A DNA stretch of 64,000 bases from Erwinia tasmaniensis Et1/99 (GTDB lineage Bacteria > Pseudomonadota > Gammaproteobacteria > Enterobacterales > Enterobacteriaceae): NCBI RefSeq assembly GCF_000026185.1, contig NC_010694.1, forward strand, positions 1,302,001-1,366,000. Direction: 5' to 3'. The notes beneath the pieces were generated by a model that worked only from the letters and a program-made list of their open reading frames with translations, did no database searches and was not told where the DNA came from. The position numbers were made by a program, and so were the translations under genes. Below are positions 8,933 through 19,361 of the stretch, piece after piece (positions within the stretch are counted from its first letter, which is position 1; every line of letters starts with the position of its first letter).

Positions 8933-9715
8933 ATGAAAAAGCAGGTTCTGGCTCTTTCCCTGTTAATGGCAATGACGGCGGCAGGTAGCGCTTTTGCCGC
9001 TGGCCCAAAAACGTTGCGCATCGGCACCGATCCGACCTATGCCCCGTTTGAAATGAAAAATGCTCAGGGGCAGCTAACGGGCTTTGATATCGATCTTGCC
9101 AACGAAATTTGTCGACGCATGGAAACGAAATGTACTTTCGTTGAAAGCGACTTTGACGCGTTGATCCCTTCACTGAAAGCAAAGAAAGTTGATGCCATCA
9201 TCTCCTCCCTGTCGATTACCGCTAAACGCCAGCAGGAGATCGCCTTCTCTGAAAAACTATATGCCGCAAACTCCCGCCTGATCGCGCCTAAGGGCTCTAA
9301 AATTGAGCCAACGCTGGATTCGCTGAAAGGGAAAACGATTGGTCTGTTGCAGGGCACCACTCAGGAAACCTACGCTAACGAAAACTGGCGGCCAAAAGGT
9401 ATCACCGTTACGCCCTATGCTAACCAGGATTTGGTGTATCAGGATCTGACCGCAGGGCGCATCGATGCGGCATTCCAGGATGAGGTCGCTGCCAGCGAAG
9501 GTTTCCTCAAACAGCCAGCCGGTAAAGATTATGCGTTTGCCGGCCCGGCGGTAAAAGATGAGAAAATCTTTGGTGTGGGCACCGGTATGGGCTTAAGCAA
9601 GGACAACCCTGACCTGAAGGCGGCCATCGATAAAGCCTTTGAAGAAATGCGTAAAGACGGCACCTACGCGAAGTTAGCGAAAAAGTACTTCGACTTTGAT
9701 GTGTACGGCGGTTAA
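8933..9715 (+). CDS. hisJ: Histidine / lysine-arginine-ornithine periplasmic binding protein (HisJ/ArgT family)
   Basis: This is the substrate-binding protein that delivers histidine or basic amino acids to the HisQMP importer. The 260-residue product has a signal peptide ending near 'GSAFA-AGP', the family segments '[13 protein letters not shown]' and '[11 protein letters not shown]', one disulphide-type Cys pair, and the C-terminus '[10 protein letters not shown]'. E. coli has two paralogues, argT and hisJ, in front of hisQ; only one is present here and it has features of both, so the exact specificity is open. The NtrC/sigma-54 promoter upstream makes nitrogen control likely. Confidence 0.93.
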   Translation: MKKQVLALSLLMAMTAAGSAFAAGPKTLRIGTDPTYAPFEMKNAQGQLTGFDIDLANEICRRMETKCTFVESDFDALIPSLKAKKVDAIISSLSITAKRQQEIAFSEKLYAANSRLIAPKGSKIEPTLDSLKGKTIGLLQGTTQETYANENWRPKGITVTPYANQDLVYQDLTAGRIDAAFQDEVAASEGFLKQPAGKDYAFAGPAVKDEKIFGVGTGMGLSKDNPDLKAAIDKAFEEMRKDGTYAKLAKKYFDFDVYGG

Positions 9716-9731
9716 TTAACCCTGTCTGCGG

Positions 9732-9756
9732 GCCTCACCGCGTATATGGGTGAGGC
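9732..9756 (+). repeat. hisJ-hisQ intergenic hairpin
   Basis: GCCTCACC (9732-9739) pairs with GGTGAGGC (9749-9756); flanking CGGG and GCCCG can extend the stem with a bulge. The 219-base hisJ-hisQ interval has no gene. A hairpin at this position in Salmonella and E. coli is known to protect hisJ mRNA so that the binding protein exceeds the membrane proteins; a similar role is inferred here. Confidence 0.65.
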
Positions 9757-9934
9757 TGATGCCCGGTAGTAACGATTTCTGTACCCATCATCACTCATCT
9801 CGCCGCCGTGCGGCTTTCGAGTGGCGAAATATCATGCGATGCAAACGCATGGTCGCGGCTTTGACGGCGCAAGCTCCGGGCAGCCATTGCCGGGTAACGT
9901 GAGGGATGACGGGTATCACGACAGGATATTGCCC

Positions 9935-10621
9935 ATGCTTTATGGCTACTCTGAAGTTATTTTTAAAGGCGCGCTGGTGACGCTGGAACTGGCGCTTAGC
10001 TCGGTCGTGTTTGCCGTGCTGCTCGGACTGATCGGCGCTGGGGCCAAGCTTTCCAACAGTCGCCCGCTGGCGGCGATTTTTGAAGGCTACACCACCCTGA
10101 TACGCGGCGTACCGGACCTGGTGCTGATGCTGCTGATCTTTTACGGTTTGCAGATTGCGCTAAATCAGGTCACTGACTTCTTAGGTTTTGCCCAGTTTGA
10201 TATCGATCCCATGGTAGCCGGGATTATCACCCTCGGTTTCATCTATGGGGCCTATTTTACTGAAACCTTTCGTGGTGCGTGGATGAGCGTACCGAAAGGG
10301 CAGGTTGAGGCGGCTACCGCCTTCGGCTTCACCCATTCTCAAACCTTCCGTCGTATTCTGTTTCCGGCCATGATGCGCTTTGCGCTACCGGGGATCGGCA
10401 ATAACTGGCAGGTTATCCTGAAAGCCACGGCGCTGGTGTCACTGCTGGGCCTGGAGGATGTGGTAAAAGCCACCCAGCTGGCTGGAAAATCCACCTGGCA
10501 ACCGTTCTGGTTCGCCATCGTCGCGGGCATTATCTACCTGATATTTACCACGCTCTCTAACGGCGTGCTGTGGTGGCTGGAACGCCGTTACACGGTGGGC
10601 GTAAAAAGGGCAGACTTATGA
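9935..10621 (+). CDS. hisQ: Histidine/basic amino-acid ABC transporter permease HisQ
   Basis: HisQ is one of the two membrane subunits of the HisJQMP importer. I chose ATG 9935 (MLYGYSEVIFKGALVT), which gives 228 residues, exactly the E. coli length and N-terminus, with AGGA at 9922-9925. The upstream extension to 9821 has no family similarity. Five hydrophobic helices and the EAA loop ('EAATAFGFTHSQTFRRI' near residue 127) that docks on HisP are visible. It overlaps hisM by four bases (ATGA). Confidence 0.96.
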   Translation: MLYGYSEVIFKGALVTLELALSSVVFAVLLGLIGAGAKLSNSRPLAAIFEGYTTLIRGVPDLVLMLLIFYGLQIALNQVTDFLGFAQFDIDPMVAGIITLGFIYGAYFTETFRGAWMSVPKGQVEAATAFGFTHSQTFRRILFPAMMRFALPGIGNNWQVILKATALVSLLGLEDVVKATQLAGKSTWQPFWFAIVAGIIYLIFTTLSNGVLWWLERRYTVGVKRADL

Positions 10622-11334
10622 TTGAGATTATTCAGGAATATTGGAAGGCCCTGCTGTGGACTGACGGCTACCGCTTCTCTGGCGTGGCGATCACCCTGTG
10701 GCTGCTGGTGGTTTCCGTGGTGCTGGGCGGCGGTATGGCGCTGCTGCTATCGATAGCGCGCGTATCGCCTTACAAAACGGTGCGTTTTCCGGTGTGGTTA
10801 TTTACCTACATATTTCGCGGTACGCCGCTTTACGTACAGCTGCTGGTGTTCTATTCCGGTATGTATACGCTGGAAGTGGTTAAGGGCACTGAGCTGCTCA
10901 ACGCGTTTTTCCGCAGCGGCCTGAACTGTACGCTGCTGGCGCTAACGCTGAATACCTGTGCCTACACCACGGAAGTGTTTGCCGGTGCCATTCGTGCAGT
11001 CCCGCACGGTGAGATTGAAGCGGCGCGCGCCTACGGCTTTTCGACGTTTAAGCTTTATCGCTGCATTATCATGCCTTCAGCGTTACGCACCGCTCTGCCG
11101 GCCTACAGTAACGAAGTGATCCTGATGTTGCACTCCACGGCGCTGGCATTTACCGCCACGGTGCCGGACCTGCTGAAGGTCGCGCGTGATATCAACTCCG
11201 CTACCTATCAGCCGTTTATCGCCTTTGGCATCGCCGCCGTGCTGTATCTGATTATTTCTTACGCGCTGATTAGTCTGTTCCGCAAAGCGGAAAAACGCTG
11301 GCTGGCACACGTTAAACCTTCATCATCCCATTGA
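10618..11334 (+). CDS. hisM: Histidine/basic amino-acid ABC transporter permease HisM
   Basis: HisM is the second permease of the importer. The ATG at 10618 overlaps the hisQ stop as ATGA, giving [14 protein letters not shown] and 238 residues as in E. coli. The EAA loop '[17 protein letters not shown]' is visible near residue 133, and '[15 protein letters not shown]' near residue 163 is typical of the family. hisP follows after 7 bases. Confidence 0.96.
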   Translation: MIEIIQEYWKALLWTDGYRFSGVAITLWLLVVSVVLGGGMALLLSIARVSPYKTVRFPVWLFTYIFRGTPLYVQLLVFYSGMYTLEVVKGTELLNAFFRSGLNCTLLALTLNTCAYTTEVFAGAIRAVPHGEIEAARAYGFSTFKLYRCIIMPSALRTALPAYSNEVILMLHSTALAFTATVPDLLKVARDINSATYQPFIAFGIAAVLYLIISYALISLFRKAEKRWLAHVKPSSSH

Positions 11335-11341
11335 GTACACT

Positions 11342-12115
11342 ATGGCTGAAAAAAAACTAAGCGTGACCGAACTGCATAAACGTTATGGTGAGCACGAGGT
11401 GCTGAAAGGGGTTTCGCTACAGGCAAACGCCGGGGATGTTATCAGTATTATCGGATCGTCCGGCTCTGGGAAAAGCACTTTCCTGCGCTGTATCAACTTT
11501 CTTGAAAAGCCGAGCGAAGGCACCATTTCGGTTAACAATGAGTACATTAAACTGGTGCGTGACACCGACGGGCAGCTGAAGGTCTCTGATAAAGAGCAGT
11601 TGCGCAGCCTTCGTACCCGCCTGACGATGGTTTTCCAGCATTTTAATTTGTGGAGCCATATGACGGTGCTGGAAAACGTGATGGAAGCGCCGGTGCAGGT
11701 GCTGGGCCTGACGAAAGCCGAGGCTCGCGAGCGGGCCATCCGCTATCTGGATAAGGTGGGCATTGATGAGCGCGCGCGCGGCAAATACCCGGTGCATTTG
11801 TCAGGCGGTCAGCAGCAGCGTGTTTCCATTGCCCGTGCGCTGGCGATGGAGCCGGAGGTGCTGCTGTTTGATGAGCCGACGTCGGCGCTCGACCCGGAGC
11901 TGGTCGGCGAGGTGTTGCGAATTATGCAAAAGCTGGCGGAGGAGGGGAAAACCATGGTGGTAGTCACGCATGAAATGGAGTTTGCGCGTCATGTTTCCAA
12001 CCACGTGATTTTCCTGCATCAGGGCAAAATTGAAGAGGAAGGGCCGCCGGAAGCGCTGTTCAGCCAGCCCAAGAGTGCGCGCCTGCAACAGTTTCTTTCG
12101 GGAGCATTGAAGTAA
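11342..12115 (+). CDS. hisP: Histidine/basic amino-acid ABC transporter ATPase HisP
   Basis: HisP is the ATPase dimer that powers the HisQM importer. The 257 residues contain Walker A 'GSSGSGKST' near residue 39, Q-loop 'VFQHFNLW', signature 'LSGGQQQRV' near residue 154, Walker B 'VLLFDEP' and H-loop 'VVTHEM'. The length equals E. coli HisP. It is the last gene of the hisJQMP operon and converges on yfcH. Confidence 0.97.
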   Translation: MAEKKLSVTELHKRYGEHEVLKGVSLQANAGDVISIIGSSGSGKSTFLRCINFLEKPSEGTISVNNEYIKLVRDTDGQLKVSDKEQLRSLRTRLTMVFQHFNLWSHMTVLENVMEAPVQVLGLTKAEARERAIRYLDKVGIDERARGKYPVHLSGGQQQRVSIARALAMEPEVLLFDEPTSALDPELVGEVLRIMQKLAEEGKTMVVVTHEMEFARHVSNHVIFLHQGKIEEEGPPEALFSQPKSARLQQFLSGALK

Positions 12116-12136
12116 AGCCAGCCAGAGGGCGGTATC

Positions 12137-12164
12137 AAAAAAGGGGGGGCGGGTATCGCCCCCC
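12137..12164 (-). terminator. Terminator between convergent hisP and yfcH
   Basis: GGGGGGCG (12144-12151) pairs with CGCCCCCC (12157-12164) around a 5-base loop. On the minus strand the stem is followed by TTTTTT, so it best serves yfcH; on the plus strand TTTACC follows, so it may act in both directions. Confidence 0.8.
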
Positions 12165-12212
12165 TTTACCATTTAATGATTGCCGATTTCGCGGATCGGC
12201 CGCTGGCAGGGC

Positions 12213-13106
12213 CTAAACCACATCCCGCAGCGCCTTTTCCAAATCGTACCAGCGGAAAGCGAAACCTGACGCCTCCAGCCGCTGGGGGATGACATGCTGC
12301 CCACCTAAAACCAGCACCGCCGACTCGCCCATCATCAGTTTAATGGCCGAAGCCGGGGCGCGCATAAACGCTGGACGATGCATGGCATGGCCGAGTGCGG
12401 CGGCAAACCGTTCATTACGCACCGCGTAGGGTGCCACCAGGTTAAAGGGCCCGTGCAGTTCTGGCTTATCCAGCAGCCACAGAATACCGCTGATGGCATC
12501 TTCCAAATGGATCCACGGCATATACTGCCTGCCGCTACCCAGCGGCCCGCCGATGCCCAGCTTAAACGGCAGCTTCATTTGTGCCAGCGCCCCCCCTTTT
12601 TTACTCAGCACCACGCCGGTACGTATCAGGCAGACGCGGGTCTGGTCACTTTGCGCCAGCTGCGCCAGCTGTTCCCAGCGCGCGCAGAGCCGATGGGTAA
12701 ATTCGTCATGGCCAGCATCGTCCTCGGTCAGCACCTGATCGCCGCAATCACCGTAGTACCCGGTGGCAGAGCCGGATATCATCAGCGCCGGAGGGCGACT
12801 GCTGGCCTTAATCAATTCAACCAGACGTTCGGTTATCTGCCAGCGGCTGTCACACAGCAGACGTTTTTGCGAGTCGCTCCAGCGCTTGCCGGCAATCGGT
12901 TCCCCGGCCAGATTAATCACCGCATCAACGTCATTCAGATCCTGCTGCTGATCCAGCCCGGACCACAGCCCGACCCGCTCCCCTAGTTTGCTGCGGGCAG
13001 CGGCGACGTCGCGGGTGACCACGCTGACCCGGTGGCCCAGCTGTAGCAGGCGGGCAGTTAACGGGCGGCCAATCAGCCCCGATCCGCCGGTAATCAGAAT
13101 ATGCAT
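12213..13106 (-). CDS. yfcH: TIGR01777-type NAD-dependent epimerase/dehydratase-like protein YfcH
   Basis: YfcH is an SDR-superfamily protein of unknown physiological substrate. The 297 residues start [16 protein letters not shown], with the Rossmann GGSGLIG dinucleotide loop, and include '[12 protein letters not shown]' near residue 111, the family's active-site stretch. The length equals the E. coli protein. In E. coli folX and yfcG separate yfcH from yfcF; here they are absent. Confidence 0.93.
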   Translation of the reverse strand: MHILITGGSGLIGRPLTARLLQLGHRVSVVTRDVAAARSKLGERVGLWSGLDQQQDLNDVDAVINLAGEPIAGKRWSDSQKRLLCDSRWQITERLVELIKASSRPPALMISGSATGYYGDCGDQVLTEDDAGHDEFTHRLCARWEQLAQLAQSDQTRVCLIRTGVVLSKKGGALAQMKLPFKLGIGGPLGSGRQYMPWIHLEDAISGILWLLDKPELHGPFNLVAPYAVRNERFAAALGHAMHRPAFMRAPASAIKLMMGESAVLVLGGQHVIPQRLEASGFAFRWYDLEKALRDVV

Positions 13107-13154
13107 GTGGTTATCCTTTCAGAAGAGTCAGTACAACATCTGCTTTTATCATAG

Positions 13155-13946
<792 letters not shown>

Positions 13947-14067
13947 CGCACAAATTGGAGATTGCTTCAGACGCGGTTACACATTAATTTAGTGCGGCTC
14001 GCGCCATCAGGCGCGGAGACAAGCGATCAACTAAGCGCCAGGCGCCAGAACAAAAAAAGGGTTACGG

Positions 14068-14598
14068 ATGGTGGAGCAAGATCAGGGCACGGAATGGGTG
14101 GATATCGTTAACGAAGACAACGAGGTGATCGCACAATCCAGCCGTGTACAGATGCGTGCGCAGTGTTTGCGCCATCGCGCAACCTACATCGTGGTTCACG
14201 ATGGCATGGGTAAAATTCTGGTACAGCGTCGAACCGAAAACAAAGACTTTATGCCGGGCATGCTGGATGCTACGGCAGGTGGCGTGGTACAGAGCGGCGA
14301 AGAGATGCTGGCTTCGGCGCGGCGCGAAGCGGAAGAAGAGCTGGGGATCGCCTCGGTGCCGTTTGCAGAGCACGGCCAGTTCTATTTCGAAGATGAACAC
14401 TGCCGCGCCTGGGGTGGGTTATTCAGCTGTGTTTCCCACGGCCCGTTTTCCATGCAGGAAGAAGAGGTCGATGAAATTTTCTGGATGACGCCGGAAGAGA
14501 TCACCGCCCGCTGCGACGAGTTTACCGCTGACTCGCTGAAAGCGCTGTCGCTGTGGCTGACGCGTAACAATGACTCCGGGCGGTCTGCGCAGGAGTAA
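14068..14598 (+). CDS. yfcD: NUDIX hydrolase YfcD
   Basis: This is a NUDIX hydrolase whose substrate is not known. The Nudix box GX5EX7REUXEEXGU is intact, beginning '[10 protein letters not shown]' near residue 71 and ending 'REAEEELGI' near residue 86. The 176 residues start [21 protein letters not shown], typical of the IPP-isomerase-like YfcD group. It is followed by a hairpin and converges on the transporter operon. Confidence 0.94.
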   Translation: MVEQDQGTEWVDIVNEDNEVIAQSSRVQMRAQCLRHRATYIVVHDGMGKILVQRRTENKDFMPGMLDATAGGVVQSGEEMLASARREAEEELGIASVPFAEHGQFYFEDEHCRAWGGLFSCVSHGPFSMQEEEVDEIFWMTPEEITARCDEFTADSLKALSLWLTRNNDSGRSAQE

Positions 14599-14603
14599 CC
14601 GCT

Positions 14604-14634
14604 GGCGATGGTGCCACCAAGGTGCACCATCGCC
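14604..14634. terminator. Hairpin between convergent yfcD and the ABC transporter operon
   Basis: GGCGATGGTGC (14604-14614) pairs perfectly with GCACCATCGCC (14624-14634). Only GTTTCC follows, so the T tract is weak; function as a terminator is plausible but not certain. Confidence 0.55.
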
Positions 14635-14660
14635 GTTTCCCCGCATCACCCCGTGACCCG

Positions 14661-15488
14661 CTAATTTGCCGGGCTGGACGGGCGCATCTTCTCACCCCGG
14701 CGGCGCAATATCTCCATCACGATCAGCAGGGCAAGCGAGGCCCCAATCATCAGGCTGGCAGCGGCAGCAATGGTGGGATCAAGATTTTCTCGAATACCGG
14801 CAAACATCTGGATTGGCAGCGTGCGCTGGCTTGGGCTGGCGAGAAACAGCGTCACAACCACCTCGTCGAAAGAGGCCGCGAAGGCAAAGAGCGCGCCGGA
14901 AAACACCCCCGGAGCGATCAGCGGCAGCGTGACCTTGCAAAAGACCCGCAGCGGTGACGCCCCGAGGCTGGCAGCGGCGCGAGACAGGCTGGTATCATAG
15001 CTTTTTAACACCGCTACCACGGTGATCACCACAAACGGCACGCCGAGCAGCGCGTGTGCCAGCACCAGGCCGAGGTAGCTGTTAAGCAGTGAGAGCCTGG
15101 CGAAAAAGAAGAACATGCCAACGGCAATAATCACCACCGGGGCGACCATCGGCGAGATGATAATCGCCATGACCACCCCTTTACCCCGGAACTCACCGCG
15201 CACCAGCCCCGTCGCCGCCAGCACCCCAAGCACCGTTGCCAGCAGGGTTGCCAGCGGCGCAATCAGCAGGCTGTTACCCAGCGCGCCCAGCCACTCCTGC
15301 GAATGAAAGAAGGTGCGATACCAGCGCAGCGAGAAGCCGCTGAGCGGGTAGCTGAGAAACGAGCTGGCGTTAAACGACAGCGGCACGATGGTCAGCACCG
15401 GTACAATCAGAAACAGTAACACCGCCGCCGCATAGAAGTTAAACAGGCCTTTCCACAGGCGCAGGATCAGAGTGCCTTGTTGTCGCAT
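14661..15488 (-). CDS. Polyamine/GABA-type ABC transporter permease (PotC-like)
   Basis: This is an inner-membrane permease of the PotC/YdcV kind. The 275 residues hold about six helices and the EAA loop 'LSRAAASLGASPLRVFCKVTLP' region (residues about 176-197). An AAGGAG ribosome site lies 8 bases before the ATG. It is the last gene of a four-gene minus-strand operon: aminotransferase, binding protein, permease 1, permease 2. The substrate is inferred from the neighbouring PuuE-like aminotransferase as putrescine, GABA or a related amine. Confidence 0.85.
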   Translation of the reverse strand: MRQQGTLILRLWKGLFNFYAAAVLLFLIVPVLTIVPLSFNASSFLSYPLSGFSLRWYRTFFHSQEWLGALGNSLLIAPLATLLATVLGVLAATGLVRGEFRGKGVVMAIIISPMVAPVVIIAVGMFFFFARLSLLNSYLGLVLAHALLGVPFVVITVVAVLKSYDTSLSRAAASLGASPLRVFCKVTLPLIAPGVFSGALFAFAASFDEVVVTLFLASPSQRTLPIQMFAGIRENLDPTIAAAASLMIGASLALLIVMEILRRRGEKMRPSSPAN

Positions 15489-15498
15489 TGCTATCTCC

Positions 15499-16767
15499 TT
15501 AGTGGGCTGCCGCTTCGGCAGAGGTGCGGGTCACGCGCACGTAAACGATATACAGCAGCAGCACGATAACCAGCAGCTGGCTTCCCAGCGCGGCGGCCAT
15601 TCCCCAGTTCATCGTACTGTTAGTGAAGAAGGCGACGAAATAGCTCACCATCTGATCGTCCGGCCCGCCCAGCAGGGCAGGGGTGACGTAGTAGCCTATC
15701 GCCATCATAAACACCAGTAACGCTCCGGCGGCGATACCGGCATAAGTTTGCGGCACGTAGACGCGCCAGAAAGCGACGAAAGGATGTGCTCCCAGCGAGA
15801 CGGCGGCGCGCACATACCCTGGCGGAATACCCTTCATCACCGCATAAAGCGGCAGCACGATAAACGGCAGCAGAATATGGGTCATGGAGATAAACACGCC
15901 GATGCGGTTAAACACCAGCGTCAGGGGATGGTCGATGATGCCGGTCGCCATCAGGGCGCGATTGATCAGGCCGCCGGACTGCAACAGAACGATCCAACTG
16001 GCGGTACGCACGATCAGCGAGGTCCAGAAGGGCAGCAGCACCAGGATCATCAGCAGATTGGCGCGGTTAGAGGGCTGCTTCGCCAGCCACCAGGCCAGCG
16101 GGTAGCCGATGCCGACACAGAGCAGCGTGACCACCGTCGCCATCCACAATGTGCGAAGCAGCACGTTGACATACAGCGCTTGGTCCGCTGGCAGCGCCCG
16201 TTCGACGCCGGTTTCCGCATCGACCTTACGGTCAAACACCGACAGCAGATAGTAACTGGTCAGCGGGCTGGCCACGCGTTTCAGAGTTTGCCAGGTGCTC
16301 AGTTCACCCCATAACGGTTGCCCGGCGATAAATGCCGTTTTCACCCCGCTACCGGAGGCAGGAACCAGCCGTGGTGCGGTGACAATCAGACGGCGGTAGC
16401 GGGCATCTTCATAGCTCAGGCGTTTGGCGACAATGGCCAGGCGACCGTCTTTACGGGCGGCAACCAGCTCTTCCCCCATAACGGCGAACAGCGCCTCGTC
16501 CGGCAGGGTTTTGCCCGACCACTGTTGCAGCGCGGCGCTGGTCTGCGGCAGATTGTCATGAAATTCCGGGTTGGCAACGCTTTTACTTAAAATAGAGGCG
16601 ATGGGAAACAGAAAACAAATCACCACGAAAACCAGCAGCGGCGCAATCAGCAGCAGGGAACGTCGGGTTTTCACCCCATCCGCCTGGCGCAGCCGCTGGT
16701 GAAGGTCGGGCAGGGCCGCCCCGTCAGCCGGGGGCATAGGGGATTCCATCACGAGGTTTTGACTCAT
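15499..16767 (-). CDS. Polyamine/GABA-type ABC transporter permease (PotB-like, long form)
   Basis: This is the second membrane subunit. At 422 residues it is about 140 residues longer than E. coli PotB or YdcU. The excess is a cytoplasmic N-terminus, a first helix at about residues 36-58, and a large polar segment at about residues 65-190 before the normal permease core. The EAA loop 'RAAVSLGAHPFVAFWRV' is visible near residue 324. SD AAGGAAG precedes the ATG. It lies 10 bases upstream of the second permease. Long permeases of this type exist in other proteobacteria, so this is probably not a fusion error. Confidence 0.85.
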   Translation of the reverse strand: MSQNLVMESPMPPADGAALPDLHQRLRQADGVKTRRSLLLIAPLLVFVVICFLFPIASILSKSVANPEFHDNLPQTSAALQQWSGKTLPDEALFAVMGEELVAARKDGRLAIVAKRLSYEDARYRRLIVTAPRLVPASGSGVKTAFIAGQPLWGELSTWQTLKRVASPLTSYYLLSVFDRKVDAETGVERALPADQALYVNVLLRTLWMATVVTLLCVGIGYPLAWWLAKQPSNRANLLMILVLLPFWTSLIVRTASWIVLLQSGGLINRALMATGIIDHPLTLVFNRIGVFISMTHILLPFIVLPLYAVMKGIPPGYVRAAVSLGAHPFVAFWRVYVPQTYAGIAAGALLVFMMAIGYYVTPALLGGPDDQMVSYFVAFFTNSTMNWGMAAALGSQLLVIVLLLYIVYVRVTRTSAEAAAH

Positions 16768-16827
16768 AGCTGCTTCCTTATCGGTTTGATGGCCGCTATC
16801 ACCCGGCCGGGGCTACCCTGATGGCTG

Positions 16828-17853
16828 TTATCTGGCAGCCCAGGCATTGAAGCGCTGCTCCAGATCTTCGCCATGTTCCAGCCAGAAGCTGCTGTTGACC
16901 TGCAATGAGACGGCGAGGTTTTCCGGCGCGGTGGGCAGCTTGCTCAGGCGCTGCGGGGTGAGCAGTGTGCTGGTGTTGATATTGGTCGGGCCATAGGGGA
17001 TATTTTCGGCGTACACCTTCTGGTTCTCCGCCCGGTTGCTGAAGGCGATAAACCGTTCCGCCAGCGCCTTATGTTTTGAGCCTTTGACGATCGCCCAGTT
17101 GTCGAGGTCATACAGCGCACCGTCCCAGACAATGTTGAAGTTATGGCCCTCATCCTGTGCTGCGCCAATGCGCCCGTTGTAGGCCGAACTCATCACCACA
17201 TCGCCAGAAACCAGCCACTGTAGCGGCTGCGCGCCCGATTCCCACCACTGAATATTGGGCTTCAAACTATCGAGCTTTTTAAATGCGCGCTCGACGCCGG
17301 CAGGGGTAGCCAGCACGCGGTAAACATCCTCGCGTTTTACGCCATCGGCCAGCAGCGCGATTTCCAGCGTATATTTTGCGCTTTTGCGCAGCGCGCGTTT
17401 GCCGGGAAACGTGTTGACATCCCAGAAATCGGCCCAGCTTTTCGGGCCCGTTTTCAGCCTGCTGGCGTCATAGGTCAGGGCGGTGGACCAGACGAAGATC
17501 CCGGCACCGCACTCGCTGACCGCCGCGGGAATAAAATCGGCCTTATTACCCAGCCTGCTCCAGTCCAGCGGTTCCAGCAGCCCCTCCTCGCAGCCGCGTT
17601 GCAGCTCGGGGGTTTCCATCTCCACCAGATCCCAGCCGACCTGACCGGTTTCCACCATTGCGCGTAAACGTGCCATTTCACCGTTGTATTCACCCGCTTC
17701 AATAGCGCCATTGCCCGCCGCCATAAACGGCTGGTAGAACGCTTTCTGCTGGGCGTCTTTATTGGTCCCGCCAAAGGAGATGACCGTCAGGCTCTCGGCC
17801 TGTATCGGTAGACCAAACATGGCGATCGTGATGGCTGCCAGTTTTTTAATCAT
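16828..17853 (-). CDS. Periplasmic polyamine/GABA-type substrate-binding protein
   Basis: This is a PotD/PotF-class extracellular binding protein. The 341 residues begin with a signal peptide (MIKKLAAITIAMFG...QA-ES, cut near residue 19), followed by 'VISFGGTNKDAQQKAFYQPF'. An AGGAGG ribosome site precedes it. Segments such as 'WALDLVEMETPEL'-type and 'WWESGAQPLQWLVSGDV' fit the spermidine/putrescine-binding group, but I cannot assign the ligand. It lies between the aminotransferase and the permeases. Confidence 0.85.
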   Translation of the reverse strand: MIKKLAAITIAMFGLPIQAESLTVISFGGTNKDAQQKAFYQPFMAAGNGAIEAGEYNGEMARLRAMVETGQVGWDLVEMETPELQRGCEEGLLEPLDWSRLGNKADFIPAAVSECGAGIFVWSTALTYDASRLKTGPKSWADFWDVNTFPGKRALRKSAKYTLEIALLADGVKREDVYRVLATPAGVERAFKKLDSLKPNIQWWESGAQPLQWLVSGDVVMSSAYNGRIGAAQDEGHNFNIVWDGALYDLDNWAIVKGSKHKALAERFIAFSNRAENQKVYAENIPYGPTNINTSTLLTPQRLSKLPTAPENLAVSLQVNSSFWLEHGEDLEQRFNAWAAR

Positions 17854-17911
17854 ACTAACCTCCTGATTATTTTATATTTATCGATGCAGTATCCGTGCCA
17901 TTCTCACGCAA

Positions 17912-19174
17912 TCAGTCGCGCAGCAGTGAAGCGATCAGCTTGAGGGCCGTCTTAAACTGCGCATCGGGGATGGTCAGTGGATAGAGAAAGCGGATGACGT
18001 TGCCGTGTACGCCGCAGGTCAGCAGAATTAACCCCTGTTCCAGCGCGCGCTGCTGAATGCGGCGCGCTATGGCGGAAGAGGGCCTGCCGTCGATCGGGTC
18101 GTTAAACTCTGCCGCTACCATTGAACCGCGAGCGCGTACTTCGGCCAGCGCCGCGCAGCCGCTGGAATTCAGGGCTTCTACCAGCTCTGCGCCGAGGCGT
18201 AAGGCACGGGTGCACAGCTGTTCCTCTTCAATCACCTCCAGTACCGCCAGCGCGGCGGCGATCGCCAGCGGGTTACCGGCATAGGTCCCCCCCAGCCCGC
18301 CGGGCTCAGGCGCATCCATCAGTTCGGCGCGGCCGCTGACGGCGGAAATCGGCAGGCCGCCGCCGAGGCTTTTCGCCATCGTCATCAGGTCGGGTCGGGC
18401 ATCCGGGTAGTATTCGCTGGCAAATAGCTTTCCGCTGCGCGCGAAGCCGGTCTGGATCTCGTCGGCAATCAACAGGATGCCGTGCTGGTCACAGAGTTTG
18501 CGCAGCGCGCTGACGAACGCTTCAGGCGCAATATTAAAGCCGCCTTCGCCCTGAATCGGCTCATAGATAATGGCGGCCACCTGCTGCGGGCTGATATCGC
18601 ATTTAAACAGGGTTTCCAGGCTTTCCAGCGCATCCTCCACGCTGTAACCATGCAGTGCATTCGGGTAGCGGGCGTGGAAAACCGATGCCGGGAAGGGGCC
18701 AAAACCGGTTTTATAAGGGGTGACCTTGCCGGTCAGGCCCATCGTCAGCAGCGTGCGGCCGTGGAAGGCCCCGCTGAAGGCGATCACCCCAGGGCGACCG
18801 GTGGCGGCGCGGGCGATTTTCACCGCGTTTTCCACCGCTTCGGCTCCGCTGGAGAAGAACGTAGTTTTGCAGGGCCCGTCGATGGGAACTTGATGGTTGA
18901 GCCGTTCGGCGAGACGAATGTAATTCTCGTAGGGGATCACCTGATAGGCGGTATGGGTGAAGCACTCCAGCTGGGCATGGACCGCCGCCATCACTTTCGG
19001 ATGACGGTGACCGGTGTTGAGCACGGCAATACCGGCGGTAAAGTCGGTGTACTCGCGCCCCTGCTCATCCCACAGCGTGGCGTTTTCCGCTTTGACGGCA
19101 TAGAAATCGCACATTACGCCCACGCCACGCGGGGTGGCATCCAGACGGCGTCTTTCTGTTTCACGGTTGTTCAT
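17912..19174 (-). CDS. puuE: 4-aminobutyrate aminotransferase, PuuE-like
   Basis: This PLP enzyme converts GABA plus 2-oxoglutarate to succinate semialdehyde plus glutamate. The 420 residues follow E. coli PuuE more closely than GabT: N-terminus 'RRLDATPRGVGVMC', 'AENATLWDEQGREY', and C-terminal 'LLTCGVHGNVIRFLYPLTIPD'. The PLP lysine is in 'MTMAKSLGGGLP' near residue 265, and 'SGAEAVENAVKIAR' near residue 109 binds phosphate. PuuE is the GABA step of the putrescine pathway. It starts the minus-strand transporter operon and is divergent from a MocR/GabR-type regulator, which probably controls it. Confidence 0.92.
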   Translation of the reverse strand: MNNRETERRRLDATPRGVGVMCDFYAVKAENATLWDEQGREYTDFTAGIAVLNTGHRHPKVMAAVHAQLECFTHTAYQVIPYENYIRLAERLNHQVPIDGPCKTTFFSSGAEAVENAVKIARAATGRPGVIAFSGAFHGRTLLTMGLTGKVTPYKTGFGPFPASVFHARYPNALHGYSVEDALESLETLFKCDISPQQVAAIIYEPIQGEGGFNIAPEAFVSALRKLCDQHGILLIADEIQTGFARSGKLFASEYYPDARPDLMTMAKSLGGGLPISAVSGRAELMDAPEPGGLGGTYAGNPLAIAAALAVLEVIEEEQLCTRALRLGAELVEALNSSGCAALAEVRARGSMVAAEFNDPIDGRPSSAIARRIQQRALEQGLILLTCGVHGNVIRFLYPLTIPDAQFKTALKLIASLLRD

Positions 19175-19361
19175 GGCTTATCCCTTATCAAAATTCGACG
19201 CGTGCTGTACTCCGGATGCTTCAGACTGCATTATTGTGCGTCCCGATGTCGCCTGAATAACCAGGAATATCCACGCCGCGTATTCTCGGCTCTCCTTGCT
19301 TTTTAGCCTTTCCGGGGTTTGATAATCCAGAGCCAGTTTTTAAAATTTCAAGGAACCAATT
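19175..19361. promoter_or_regulatory. Divergent promoter region between puuE-like operon and its MocR-type regulator
   Basis: These 187 bases separate two divergent genes and must hold both promoters. I see no clear operator, though CCAGAGCCAG and AACCAGGAAT hint at short CCAG direct repeats. MocR/GabR regulators usually bind direct repeats in exactly this kind of interval. Confidence 0.5.
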
